Shown here piece by piece: positions 43,167 through 51,900 of a stretch of 60,375 nt of DNA. The notes beneath the pieces are model-generated. The model saw only the letters and a program-made list of their open reading frames with translations. It searched no databases and was not told where the DNA came from. The stretch is from an uncultured Bacteroidales bacterium (GTDB lineage: Bacteria; Bacteroidota; Bacteroidia; Bacteroidales; Paludibacteraceae). The stretch covers positions 1-60,375 of the forward strand of contig ONUF01000020.1 in NCBI GenBank assembly GCA_900321005.1. The letters run 5' to 3'. The position numbers and the translations under genes were made by a program. Numbering within the stretch: position 1 is the first letter of the stretch; each line of letters begins with the position of its first letter.

Positions 43167-44249
43167 CTCTGTCCACTTCGTGATCCAACAATCGGGGAAG
43201 AGCGGTTGCAGTTCTTTCTGCTTCGCCACCACCTTCTCGCGGTCGGTGTCGATGATAGCGTAGTATTTGTACCAGTCGCCCACTTTCCTGCTCTCGCATA
43301 CGACACCTTTGAGTTTCGGATCGGACGCGTCAAGGGGTGCGCGGGAAGCGCTTATCTGCAGAGCGTAGTAGGTCTGGGGCTTCGCGGGGGCTTGAGGCTT
43401 TGCCTCGTTTACAGGCTGCTCCGCAGCGTTTATTTGTGGCTCTGCCACGTTTATAGGCGCCTCCGGCGCGTTTAGTTGCGGTTTCTCCACTTTCTTGACT
43501 TCCTGGCGGTGGGTGTAGGCCGCAAAGGCGTTGACGAGGGCGGTAGCCATCATGTCCATCGTCGTGTCGGCGTTCAGGAACTTCTCCTCCTCGGCATTGG
43601 AGATGAAGCCCATCTCGAAGAGGATAGCCGGGCAGGCGGTCTTGAGCAGCACCCAGAACGAAGCCTGTTGCACGCCGCGGTCGGAGCGGTTGAGGTGACC
43701 GACGAAATGTTTCTGCACTTGCGTGGCAAACTGCAGCGACTGGTCCATGAAGTTATTCTGCATCAACTCGAACATGATATACGAGTCGATAGAGTTGGGG
43801 TCAAAACCCTGATAGGTGGTCTTGTAGTCCGATTCGAGTTTCATCACGGCATTCTCGCGCATCGCGACGTCGAGGTTCTTCTCTGCCTTCTCTGTTCCGA
43901 GGATGAAGGTCTCCACGCCTTTGGAGTTCTTGTTCTCCGAAGCGTTGGTATGGATGGAGATAAAGAGGTCGGCATTGTTCTTGTTCGCGATGTCGGCGCG
44001 GGTCTGCAGGGGGATGAACACGTCCGTCGAGCGGGTATAGACAATGTTCAGATCGGGGTACTGCGCCTTAAGCAGTTCGCCCATTTTGAGCACGAGAGAC
44101 AGGTTAAGGTCTTTCTCTTGCGAGAACTTACCTACTGCACCCGGGTCCTTTCCGCCGTGACCGGCATCGAGCACCACCGTGTACCCCTTCGCCGCCATCA
44201 TCGACAGCGCGCAGAAGAGAACCAATATGATCGTCAGCGTCTTACGCAT
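43164..44249 (-). CDS. N-acetylmuramoyl-L-alanine amidase with SPOR domain
   Basis: This periplasmic zinc amidase cleaves the bond between muramic acid and the stem peptide. Signal peptide to about residue 20; Amidase_3 domain about 22-245 with zinc ligands in VVLDAGHGGKDPGAVG and SIHTNAS and the catalytic Glu in ILFEMGFISN. A linker of about 50 residues made of heptapeptides xAExxxN/xAxxP (APEAPIN, VAEPQIN, AAEQPVN, EAKPQAP) follows, then a C-terminal SPOR-like domain (about 290-361; YYALQISASRAPLDASDP) that binds denuded glycan at division sites. The linker DNA (43394-43477) is an array of four 21-nt hairpin units. The gene leads an operon with mlaD. Confidence 0.95.
   Translation of the reverse strand: MRKTLTIILVLFCALSMMAAKGYTVVLDAGHGGKDPGAVGKFSQEKDLNLSLVLKMGELLKAQYPDLNIVYTRSTDVFIPLQTRADIANKNNADLFISIHTNASENKNSKGVETFILGTEKAEKNLDVAMRENAVMKLESDYKTTYQGFDPNSIDSYIMFELMQNNFMDQSLQFATQVQKHFVGHLNRSDRGVQQASFWVLLKTACPAILFEMGFISNAEEEKFLNADTTMDMMATALVNAFAAYTHRQEVKKVEKPQLNAPEAPINVAEPQINAAEQPVNEAKPQAPAKPQTYYALQISASRAPLDASDPKLKGVVCESRKVGDWYKYYAIIDTDREKVVAKQKELQPLFPDCWITKWTE
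43394..43477. repeat. Array of four 21-nt hairpin units in the amidase linker
   Basis: Each unit has 5-nt arm, 3-nt loop, complementary 5-nt arm and 8-nt spacer. Arms: GAGGC/GCCTC (43394), GCTGC/GCAGC (43415), GTGGC/GCCAC (43436), GCGCC/GGCGC (43457). Loops TTT, TCC, TCT, TCC. Spacers GTTTACAG, GTTTATTT, GTTTATAG, GTTTAGTT. The arms differ but all 20 pairs are Watson-Crick, and GTTTA is constant. The unit length keeps the reading frame (7 codons). Confidence 0.9.
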
Positions 44250-44299
44250 AATCTTACCGTTTTTTATCCTTCAGCAAAAGTCCCACACCTTTGCCGCTG

Positions 44300-44330
44300 C
44301 AAAGGTACTGCTTTTTTTTGACATATGCAA
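44300..44330 (-). promoter_or_regulatory. Promoter of the amidase-mlaD operon
   Basis: TTG (44330-44328), 20-nt spacer, TACCTTTG (44307-44300), minus strand, extended -33 TTTGCATATGTCA. The -7 box is one arm of the palindrome ACCTTTGC-N4-GCAAAGGT. Confidence 0.85.
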
Positions 44331-44401
44331 ATAAAAATGAAAAAATGCCGCACATAGTTGCTGCCAATAGGTGATAAAAATGCATAATATTTAAAAAATA
44401 T

Positions 44402-44432
44402 TTGCATATATGAAAAAAAAGTTGTACTTTTG
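44402..44432 (+). promoter_or_regulatory. Promoter of rel
   Basis: TTG (44402-44404), 20-nt spacer, TACTTTTG (44425-44432), extended -33 TTTGCATATATG. The 226-bp gap between the divergent amidase and rel genes holds these two promoters and AT-rich sequence (AATATTT-aaa-AAATATT near 44386), nothing else. Confidence 0.85.
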
Positions 44433-44475
44433 CACGGTATTTTGGGTGCGTATGCACAAAGCGCACGTATAACGT

Positions 44476-46743
44476 ATGCAGAAAAGTGAGTTTACTCAGG
44501 CCGAAGAGCAGATGATCCAACGCGAGTTTGAAGCGCTGTTGGACGACTATGCACACACGCCGCACCGCCAAAAGGTGGAGCTGATCACGCATGCGTTTAA
44601 CTTTGCGCATCGCGCGCACTACGGCGTGCGTCGCCTGAGCGGAGAACCGTATATCCTGCACCCGATAGCCGTCGCGCGTATATGTGTGAAAGAGATCGGT
44701 CTCGGGTCCACAAGTATCTGTTCGGCGCTGCTGCACGACGTAGTGGAAGACACGGACTACACGGTGGAGGACATCCGCGGACTGTTCGGCGACAAGATCG
44801 CTCAGATAGTAGACGGACTGACGAAGATCAGCGGCGGCGTGTTCGGCGACCAAGCCAGCGAGCAGGCGGAGAACTTCCGCAAACTGCTGCTGACCATCAG
44901 CGACGACATCCGCGTGGTGCTCATCAAGATTGCCGATCGCCTGCATAACATGCGGACCCTCGGCGCACAACCCAAAGACAAGCAGTACAAGATCGCCGGC
45001 GAGACGCAGTATATCTACGCGCCGCTCGCCCACCGCCTGGGTCTGTTCCCCATCAAGACCGAGCTCGAGGACCTGAGTTTCAAATACGAGCACCCCGAGA
45101 CCTGGCAGGAGATTCACGACAAGTTAGAGAAGATCAAAGAGCGCCAGTTGGTGAGTTTCGAACAGTTCGCCGCACCTATCCGCGAGCGTCTGACGAGCAT
45201 GGGTTACCAATATACGCTCAAGGCCCGCATCAAATCCGTCTATTCGATATGGAAGAAGATGATGAAGCAGCAGTGCTCCTTCGAGGACGTGTATGACCTG
45301 CTGGCCGTTCGTATCATCTTCACGCCCAACGAGTCGATGAGTGAGAAAGACCAGTGCTGGATGATCTACTCCGCCATCACGGAAATCTACCGCCCGCACC
45401 CCGAGCGAATCCGCGACTGGATTTCCACGCCGAAAGCCAACGGCTACGAGGCGCTGCACGTGACGGTCATGGGAAAAGACGGCCAATGGATAGAAGTGCA
45501 GATACGCACCGACCGCATGCACGAGATAGCCGAACGCGGTTATGCCGCGCACTGGAAATACAAGACCGGCGAGTCGGACGACAGCGAACTCGACAAGTGG
45601 CTGCGCGAGATCAAAGAGATACTCGCCCACCCCGAGAAAGACTCGATGGAGTTCTTGAGCACATTCAAACTCAACCTCTTCGCGCAGGAAGTGTTCGTCT
45701 TCACGCCGAAGGGCGAGATCAAGACCATGCCGCTCGGTTCGACCGCTCTTGACTTCGCCTTCATGCTTCACTCCGAACTGGGCGAACACTGTATCGGCGC
45801 GAAAGTGAACCATGCCTTGGTGCCGCTGTCCTACCGTCTCAAAGGCGGTGACCAGATAGAGATCCTGACGTCCAACAGCCAACATCCGCAGAAAGAATGG
45901 ATGGACATGGTGACGACCGCCAAGGCACGTAATTGTTTGCAGCAGTATTTCCACCGAGAGGAACGCCGGTATATCAAGCACGGCGAGCGGCTGGTGGACG
46001 AGGCGATTCAGATGGATCAGGAGCTGAACGCGAACCGCGACACCGTTTTGGCACGATTGTTGAACTACTACCAGATGACGCAGCCTTCCGAACTGTATGC
46101 GGACGTAGGGCAAGGCGCTATCCGGCTGGATAACATCCGCGAAATCGTCTTCCCCAAACGCGGGTGGAAATCGTATATACCGTTCCTTGGAAAGAATGAT
46201 AAAATGAGCGCGGCTAAGCCGCTCAATGATACGCCTGCGGCGTCTAATGATAAAGAGAAAGAGAAGCCGAAGAAGAAAGTGCCGCATGCGGTGGTACTGA
46301 CGGATGATGAGTTAGGGAAGAAATTTGTGCTCAGCAACTGCTGTCATCCTATCCCGGGCGATGAAGTGCTGGGATACATGGACGAGAAAGGACTGCTGCA
46401 CATCCATAAGATCGACTGTCCGGAGGCAAACCTGTTGAAGACCAGTTACGGCAAGCGCATCTACTCCGCGAGTTGGAACACCCACCGCGTGCAGTCCTTC
46501 GTAGAGACGATCGAACTGAAAGGAATTGACAAATTCGGTGTGTTCATCCACGTGCTGCAAACCATCACGACGGATTTTCACATCAACATACGCTCCATCA
46601 ACATCTCCAGCGAAGACGGCATCTTCAAAGGCACGATGGAAGTCTATGTCTATGATCGCAAAGAGTTGGACGACCTGCTGAAGGCGCTCCGCAAGATCGA
46701 AGACATCAAAGACGTGAAACGAATTAATGAGTTAGGAAATTAA
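44476..46743 (+). CDS. rel: Bifunctional (p)ppGpp synthetase/hydrolase (RelA/SpoT family)
   Basis: The 755-residue stringent-response enzyme makes (p)ppGpp from GTP/GDP and ATP and hydrolyses it. The HD hydrolase domain (about 45-200) keeps the metal pair in LLHDVVEDTDY. The synthetase domain (about 235-350) has ARIKSVYSIWKKM, YDLLAVRIIF, STPKANGYEALHVTV and VQIRTDRMHEIAERGYAAHWKYK. TGS at about 405-465 (VFVFTPKGEIKTMPLGSTALDFAF), a CC/zinc region (LSNCCHPIPGDEVLGY) and an ACT domain at the end. Both active sites look intact. A Lys-rich linker near 575-605 (MSAAKPLNDTPAASNDKEKEK) is encoded by two 21-nt hairpin units. Confidence 0.97.
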   Translation: MQKSEFTQAEEQMIQREFEALLDDYAHTPHRQKVELITHAFNFAHRAHYGVRRLSGEPYILHPIAVARICVKEIGLGSTSICSALLHDVVEDTDYTVEDIRGLFGDKIAQIVDGLTKISGGVFGDQASEQAENFRKLLLTISDDIRVVLIKIADRLHNMRTLGAQPKDKQYKIAGETQYIYAPLAHRLGLFPIKTELEDLSFKYEHPETWQEIHDKLEKIKERQLVSFEQFAAPIRERLTSMGYQYTLKARIKSVYSIWKKMMKQQCSFEDVYDLLAVRIIFTPNESMSEKDQCWMIYSAITEIYRPHPERIRDWISTPKANGYEALHVTVMGKDGQWIEVQIRTDRMHEIAERGYAAHWKYKTGESDDSELDKWLREIKEILAHPEKDSMEFLSTFKLNLFAQEVFVFTPKGEIKTMPLGSTALDFAFMLHSELGEHCIGAKVNHALVPLSYRLKGGDQIEILTSNSQHPQKEWMDMVTTAKARNCLQQYFHREERRYIKHGERLVDEAIQMDQELNANRDTVLARLLNYYQMTQPSELYADVGQGAIRLDNIREIVFPKRGWKSYIPFLGKNDKMSAAKPLNDTPAASNDKEKEKPKKKVPHAVVLTDDELGKKFVLSNCCHPIPGDEVLGYMDEKGLLHIHKIDCPEANLLKTSYGKRIYSASWNTHRVQSFVETIELKGIDKFGVFIHVLQTITTDFHINIRSINISSEDGIFKGTMEVYVYDRKELDDLLKALRKIEDIKDVKRINELGN
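46210..46251. repeat. Two 21-nt hairpin units in the rel linker
   Basis: Same architecture as in the amidase gene: GCGGC-taa-GCCGC plus TCAATGAT, then ACGCC-tgc-GGCGT plus CTAATGAT. AATGA also precedes the first unit at 46203. The units encode AAKPLN and TPAASN heptapeptide steps in a disordered linker. Confidence 0.85.
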
Positions 46744-46757
46744 CAGTTAATGTTTAA
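46721..46757. repeat. Degenerate 7-8-nt array across the end of rel
   Basis: TTA recurs at 46724, 46732, 46740, 46747 and 46754, inside units such as AATTAATG, AGTTAGGA, AATTAACA, GTTAATG, TTTAACG. The array contains the rel stop codon and runs to 13 bp before the next ATG. Confidence 0.55.
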
Positions 46758-46769
46758 CGATAAAAGATA

Positions 46770-47849
46770 ATGAAAAAGATTTTGAGTACTCTCTGCATGG
46801 CTCTCGCAGCAGTAGCCATGATGGCTCAACAGCCTGTGATTACGTTTGAGAAGACCGAGCACGACTTCGGCAAGATTAACGAAGGTGACGGTCGCGTGAG
46901 TGTGGACTTTGTTTTTAAGAACGAAGGTATGGCGCCGCTCGTATTGAGCAACGTTCGCGCCAGTTGCGGTTGCACCACCCCGTCGTGGACCAAAGAGCCG
47001 GTAGAACCGGGTCAGAGCGGAACGATCACCGTGACCTATAACCCCAACGGTCGCCCGGGACGTTTCCAGAAGACCGTGACGATCACCTCCAACGCTTCGG
47101 AGGCAACGAAGAAAGTGTTTATCAAAGGTGAGGTTATTCCGAAACAAGCCAAGCCGGTGAACAAATACACGCTGGCGGTAGGTGAACTGAACATGAAGAC
47201 CAAAGTGCTCGACCTCGGCACCATCAAGAAAGGGGACGTAAAGAGCGGCGAGTTGGAGTACACCAACCTCAAGAGCGTTGATCACAATGTGGACCTCGCT
47301 GTTAACCAAGCCGAGTCGTTCCTGGTGAACCAAGTGACGCTCCCGACCGTTAAACCCAACGAGATCGGTAAGTTCGTCTTCGCGCTCGACACCAAGAAGA
47401 CCCGTCTCTACGGACCGGTAGAGGTCTTTGCATACGTAGTGATCGACGGCAAGAAAGAGATCAGCGAGACCTTCAAACTCATCATCAAGGCCGACATCGT
47501 TGAGGACTTCTCGGAACTGAGCGTAGAGGCTAAGCAGAACGCGCCGATCCTGGAGACTGCAGCCGAGTTTGACCTTGGCAAAGTAGCCGCAGGCAAGACC
47601 CTCAAGCATATGCTCCCGCTCAAGAACAGCGGTCTGAATCCGCTCGAGGTACGCCGCGTCTATAGCGCGGACCAGAACATCCGCACCAAGGCGCCGAAAG
47701 CCATCAAGTCGGGTAAGAAAGGTGCCGTGACCGTTGAGGTGGACACCAAGGGTCTGCAGCCCGGTGCATACAGCCGTGAGTTGCTCGTCATCAGCAACGA
47801 CTATGCGAGCCCGAGAAAGAAAGTGACGATCAAGTGGACCGTTGAATAA
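46770..47849 (+). CDS. Secreted DUF1573 protein (359 aa)
   Basis: The signal peptide (MKKILSTLCMALAAVAMMAQ) is followed by an N-terminal DUF1573 domain at about residues 22-115 (FEKTEHDFGKINEGDGRVSVDFVFKNEGMAPLVLSNVRASCGCTTPSW), an Ig-like fold related to ASPM/hydin domains. Two more beta-sandwich domains follow (LDLGTIKKGDVKSGELEYTNL, FDLGKVAAGKTLKHMLPLKNSG, KVTIKWTVE end). The SCGCT motif is the family mark. These proteins are periplasmic or surface associated with no defined role. It lies 26 bp after rel and 12 bp before meaB. Confidence 0.9.
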   Translation: MKKILSTLCMALAAVAMMAQQPVITFEKTEHDFGKINEGDGRVSVDFVFKNEGMAPLVLSNVRASCGCTTPSWTKEPVEPGQSGTITVTYNPNGRPGRFQKTVTITSNASEATKKVFIKGEVIPKQAKPVNKYTLAVGELNMKTKVLDLGTIKKGDVKSGELEYTNLKSVDHNVDLAVNQAESFLVNQVTLPTVKPNEIGKFVFALDTKKTRLYGPVEVFAYVVIDGKKEISETFKLIIKADIVEDFSELSVEAKQNAPILETAAEFDLGKVAAGKTLKHMLPLKNSGLNPLEVRRVYSADQNIRTKAPKAIKSGKKGAVTVEVDTKGLQPGAYSRELLVISNDYASPRKKVTIKWTVE

Positions 47850-47861
47850 ATCGTAGAAAGC

Positions 47862-48953
47862 TTGATAGACCATCCGGAAAATAGTGCCGAATACAAGGGT
47901 TTGACGGTGAATGCAGGCGTAGAGAACCTGCCGTCCGTCAATCCTTACGCGACCTTCCGACGCAAGAAGACCGTGCTGAGTCCCGAAGAGTACTTCGAGG
48001 GCATCCGTCGTGGCGACATGACGGTGCTGAGTCAGGCGGTGACGCTCGTGGAGAGCAACCTGCTGGCGGACCAGGAGGTGGCGCAGAAAGTGATTGAACT
48101 CTGCCTACCCTTCGCCGGCAACTCCATCCGCGTAGGTATCACGGGTGTGCCCGGCGCAGGTAAGTCCACGTTCATCGAAGCCCTCGGCAGCGAACTGTGC
48201 GACGCGGGGAAGAAACTCGCGGTGCTGGCTATCGACCCTTCGTCCGAACGCAGCAAAGGATCTATCCTCGGCGACAAGACGCGTATGAACGAACTGTCCG
48301 TCAAGTCGAACGCCTTTATCCGTCCCAGCCCGAGTGCGGGTTCGCTCGGCGGCGTGGCGCGTAAGACACGCGAGACGATCGTGCTCTGCGAAGCTGCGGG
48401 ATTTGACACGATCCTCCTGGAGACGGTCGGTGTGGGTCAGTCGGAGACGGCGGCACACTCGATGGTGGACTATTTCCTACTGCTCCAAGTGACGGGCACA
48501 GGCGACGAGTTACAGGGTATCAAACGCGGTATCATGGAGATGGCGGACGGCATCGCGATTAATAAATGCGACGGTAATAATATAGAACGTGCGCGCGCCG
48601 CGCGTGTGAGCTTCAAGAACGCCTTGATGCTCTTCCCGCCCCCCGCTTCCGGCTGGACTCCCGACGCTATCTGTTGCTCGTCTATCGACCACAGCGGCGT
48701 GATGGAAGTATGGAAAAATATCGAAGACTACATCGCGTTCACCAAGAAGAACGGGTTCTTTGACGCCCACCGTACGGAGCAAGCCAAATACTGGATGTAC
48801 GAGACCATCAATCAGGCGCTGTTGGACGGATTCTACAAAAACGAAAAGATGGAGCACCAGATAGAAGTGGCAGAACGCCAGGTGCTCAATAACGAGATAA
48901 GCAGTTTTATCGCTGCGCATAATTTATTAGCCGCATATGGCAGGAACAAGTAA
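47862..48953 (+). CDS. meaB: MeaB/ArgK-family GTPase, methylmalonyl-CoA mutase chaperone
   Basis: This G protein guards adenosylcobalamin loading of methylmalonyl-CoA mutase, used in propionate metabolism. The start is TTG 47862, giving MIDHPENSAEYKGLTVN, which matches the family's beginning (M.HPEN..YYKGL in homologues I recall). 363 residues: P-loop GVPGAGKST (about 94-102), AIDPSSERSKGSILGDKTRM, FIRPSPSAGSLGGVARKT, ETVGVGQSE (switch/Walker B), NKCDG (base recognition). The mutase genes are not in the window. It overlaps dnaB by 17 bp. Confidence 0.96.
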   Translation: MIDHPENSAEYKGLTVNAGVENLPSVNPYATFRRKKTVLSPEEYFEGIRRGDMTVLSQAVTLVESNLLADQEVAQKVIELCLPFAGNSIRVGITGVPGAGKSTFIEALGSELCDAGKKLAVLAIDPSSERSKGSILGDKTRMNELSVKSNAFIRPSPSAGSLGGVARKTRETIVLCEAAGFDTILLETVGVGQSETAAHSMVDYFLLLQVTGTGDELQGIKRGIMEMADGIAINKCDGNNIERARAARVSFKNALMLFPPPASGWTPDAICCSSIDHSGVMEVWKNIEDYIAFTKKNGFFDAHRTEQAKYWMYETINQALLDGFYKNEKMEHQIEVAERQVLNNEISSFIAAHNLLAAYGRNK

Positions 48954-50457
48954 AAACAGCAAACGTACCCCGCAGACGACGATCATCAAGGTCGGCGCGA
49001 ATGAGTTGGGCAAGTTACCCCCTCAGGCGCCTGAACTCGAGGATTCGGTGCTCGGTGCGCTGATGATAGAGAAAGATGCGTATGGCACGGTAGCAGATTT
49101 GCTGCGTCCGGAGGTATTCTATAAGGACCAGAACCGCATGATCTTTGAGGCTATCCGCGAGTTGGCCGCGAAAGACCAGCCTATCGACGCGCTGTCGGTA
49201 GGTGAGAAACTCCGCAGTCTCGGCACGCTGGAGAAAGCCGGCGGCGTGGTCTATATAGCCGAACTGACACGCCGTGTGGCGTCGACGGCACACCTTCGCT
49301 ATCACGCACAGGTCATCGCGCAGAAAGCGACCGCCCGCGACCTCATCGCCATGGCCGCACAGATAGAAGAGAAGGGATTTGACGAGACGCAGGATGTAGA
49401 GGAGTTGATGCAGGAAGCGGAGGCCGGGATCTTCGAGATCAGCCAACGCAGCCAGAAACGCGACGTCACGCAGATAGACCCTGTCATTGAAGAAGCTTTC
49501 GCGCGCATGGACAAAGCCGCGAAGAACGACGGCTCGATATCCGGTATCCCTTCGGGCTTCCATGCCTTGGATAAGATCACCTCGGGTTGGCAGACACCGG
49601 ACCTGATCATCATCGCGGCCCGTCCGGCGATGGGTAAGACCGCGTTCGTGCTCTCTATGGCAAAGAACATGGCGGTGGACCGCAACATCCCCGTAGCTAT
49701 CTTCTCGCTCGAGATGAGTAACGTCCAACTGGTGAACCGTCTGATCATGAACGTATGCGAGTTAGAGGGCGACAAGATCAAGACCGGCAAGATGACCAAA
49801 GAGGACACGCGGCGTCTGAACACGAAGATCAACATCATGAAGGGCAAACCGCTCTACTTGGACGACACCCCTTCGCTCTCGATCTTCGAACTGCGCTCCA
49901 AAGCCCGCAAACTCGTGCGTGAGCACGGCGTTAAGATGATCATCATCGACTACCTGCAGCTGATGAACGCCCAGGGTTCGTCTTTCGGCAGCCGTGAGCA
50001 AGAGGTAAGTATTATCTCGCGAAGCCTCAAGGCCCTCGCCAAAGAGTTGGACATCCCCATCATCGCCCTCTCGCAGCTCAACCGTGGTGTCGAGGCGCGT
50101 CAAGGCGTGGAAGGCAAGACCCCGCAGTTGGCTGACCTCCGTGAGTCAGGTGCTATCGAGCAGGATGCCGACCTCGTATGTTTCATCCACCGACCGGAGT
50201 ATTACCACCTCTATAACGACGACAAGACCGGCAAGGATTTGCGCGGTCTGGCACAGATCATCGTCGCCAAGCACCGTAACGGCGCCACCGACAGCATATG
50301 GCTTCGTTTCCGCGGCAAGTACGCGAAGTTCCAGAACGAGGACGAGGCGATCGATGCCGATGAGATGAACAGCGGTGCGACCTTAGAACCGGAGACGGTT
50401 TCTATTCAGTCAAGCATGAATAGTTTAGGAGAAGATATCAGTCAATTTATGTTATAA
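48937..50457 (+). CDS. dnaB: Replicative DNA helicase DnaB
   Basis: The hexameric 5'-3' helicase of the replication fork. 506 residues: N-terminal domain (about 25-130; PQAPELEDSVLGALMIEKDAY), linker, RecA-like C-terminal domain (about 200-470) with Walker A ARPAMGKTAF (about 226-235), Walker B KMIIIDYLQLM, ALSQLNRGVEAR, DLRESGAIEQDADLV and KHRNGATDSIWL. No intein interrupts it. It lies 7 kb from dnaA on the opposite strand, consistent with a replication-related neighbourhood, though rel and meaB lie between. asnS starts 4 bp after it. Confidence 0.98.
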   Translation: MAGTSKNSKRTPQTTIIKVGANELGKLPPQAPELEDSVLGALMIEKDAYGTVADLLRPEVFYKDQNRMIFEAIRELAAKDQPIDALSVGEKLRSLGTLEKAGGVVYIAELTRRVASTAHLRYHAQVIAQKATARDLIAMAAQIEEKGFDETQDVEELMQEAEAGIFEISQRSQKRDVTQIDPVIEEAFARMDKAAKNDGSISGIPSGFHALDKITSGWQTPDLIIIAARPAMGKTAFVLSMAKNMAVDRNIPVAIFSLEMSNVQLVNRLIMNVCELEGDKIKTGKMTKEDTRRLNTKINIMKGKPLYLDDTPSLSIFELRSKARKLVREHGVKMIIIDYLQLMNAQGSSFGSREQEVSIISRSLKALAKELDIPIIALSQLNRGVEARQGVEGKTPQLADLRESGAIEQDADLVCFIHRPEYYHLYNDDKTGKDLRGLAQIIVAKHRNGATDSIWLRFRGKYAKFQNEDEAIDADEMNSGATLEPETVSIQSSMNSLGEDISQFML

Positions 50458-50460
50458 AAT

Positions 50461-51858
50461 ATGCAAAGAACAGTTATCATAGATGCTTTGAAGCGAACGG
50501 ACTTCGGCGCGACGATCAATGTGCGCGGATGGGTTCGCAGCCGTCGCGGCAACAAACAGGTTTCGTTTATCGCCCTCAATGACGGCTCAACCATCAAGAA
50601 CATTCAGATCGTGGTGGACCTCGAGAAGTTCGACGAGGAGCGTCTCAAACCCGTCACCACCGGTGCATGTATCTCCGCCACCGGTGTGTTGGTAGAGAGT
50701 CAGGGAGCGGGTCAAGCCGTGGAGATACAACTGACGGAATTGGAGGTGTACGGCACTGCCGATCCGGAGAAATATCCGCTGCAGAAGAAAGGTCTGAGTA
50801 TGGAGTTTCTGCGCACCATCGCGCACCTCCGTCCCCGCACCAACACTTTCGGCGCCGTGTTCCGCATCCGTCACAACATGGCCATGGCTATTCACACCTA
50901 TTTCCATGAGCACGGTTACTTCTATTTCCACACGCCGCTCATCACGGCTTCGGACTGCGAAGGCGCCGGACAAATGTTCCAAGTAACGACCAAGAACCTG
51001 TACAATCTCAAGAAAGACGAGAACGGACAGATCGACTATAGCGACGATTTCTTCGGCAAACAAGCGGCCCTCACCGTGAGCGGTCAGCTCGAGGGCGAGT
51101 TAGGCGCCATGGCCTTAGGAAAGATCTACACCTTCGGTCCTACCTTCCGCGCGGAGAACAGCAACACCCCGCGTCACCTCGCGGAGTTCTGGATGATCGA
51201 GCCGGAAGTGGCGTTTATCCAGAAGGACGAACTGATGGACCTCGAGGAGGATTTCATCAAATATTGTGTCCGCTGGGCACTCGACCACTGCATGGACGAT
51301 TTGGAGTTCCTCAACCAGTTTGTGGACAAGGGTCTCATCGAGCGTCTGAAATCGGTGGTTGACACGGAGTTCGTGCGTCTGCCTTATACCGAAGGTATCA
51401 ACATCCTGCAAGAGGCTATCAAGAACGGCAAGAAATTCGAGTTCCCGTGCAACTGGGGCGATGACCTGAGTTCGGAGCACGAGCGTTTCCTCGTAGAGGA
51501 ACACTTCAAGAAACCCGTCATCATGACCGACTATCCGAAGGATATCAAGGCCTTCTACATGAAGATCAACGAGGACGGCAAGACCGTACAAGGCACCGAC
51601 GTTCTCTTCCCGCAAATCGGCGAGATCATCGGCGGTAGTGTACGTGAGGAGAGTCTGGATTTGCTGAACGCCGAGATAGAGCGCCGTCACATCCCGATGA
51701 AGGACATGTGGTGGTACCTCGACACCCGTCGTTTCGGTTCGGCTCCGCACGCAGGCTTCGGTCTGGGTTTCGAGCGACTGATGCTCTTCGTGACCGGCAT
51801 GCAGAACATACGCGACGTCATACCTTTCCCGCGTACACCGAAAACAGCTGAATTCTAA
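50461..51858 (+). CDS. asnS: Asparagine-tRNA ligase
   Basis: This class IIb synthetase charges tRNA-Asn. 465 residues: an N-terminal OB-fold anticodon-binding domain (about 15-105; [23 protein letters not shown]), then the catalytic core with motif 1 region ([33 protein letters not shown]), motif 2 ([26 protein letters not shown]) and motif 3 ([30 protein letters not shown]). The asparaginyl type is supported by the motif-2 ENSNTPRHL and VREESLD elements. It closes the dnaB unit; the 42-bp gap after it has no clear terminator. Confidence 0.97.
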   Translation: MQRTVIIDALKRTDFGATINVRGWVRSRRGNKQVSFIALNDGSTIKNIQIVVDLEKFDEERLKPVTTGACISATGVLVESQGAGQAVEIQLTELEVYGTADPEKYPLQKKGLSMEFLRTIAHLRPRTNTFGAVFRIRHNMAMAIHTYFHEHGYFYFHTPLITASDCEGAGQMFQVTTKNLYNLKKDENGQIDYSDDFFGKQAALTVSGQLEGELGAMALGKIYTFGPTFRAENSNTPRHLAEFWMIEPEVAFIQKDELMDLEEDFIKYCVRWALDHCMDDLEFLNQFVDKGLIERLKSVVDTEFVRLPYTEGINILQEAIKNGKKFEFPCNWGDDLSSEHERFLVEEHFKKPVIMTDYPKDIKAFYMKINEDGKTVQGTDVLFPQIGEIIGGSVREESLDLLNAEIERRHIPMKDMWWYLDTRRFGSAPHAGFGLGFERLMLFVTGMQNIRDVIPFPRTPKTAEF

Positions 51859-51900
51859 TTCACAATAATATTAACCATAAAAACACTAACAAACAATCGT

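Noticed and set aside
43394-43477. CRISPR array reading of the amidase hairpins
   Set aside because: Units are 21 nt with variable arms and constant spacer motif, lie in a coding frame, and no cas genes are present.
46740-47873. Minus-strand open frame of 377 codons opposite the DUF1573 gene
   Set aside because: Shadow frame; the plus-strand product has a signal peptide and the SCGCT motif.
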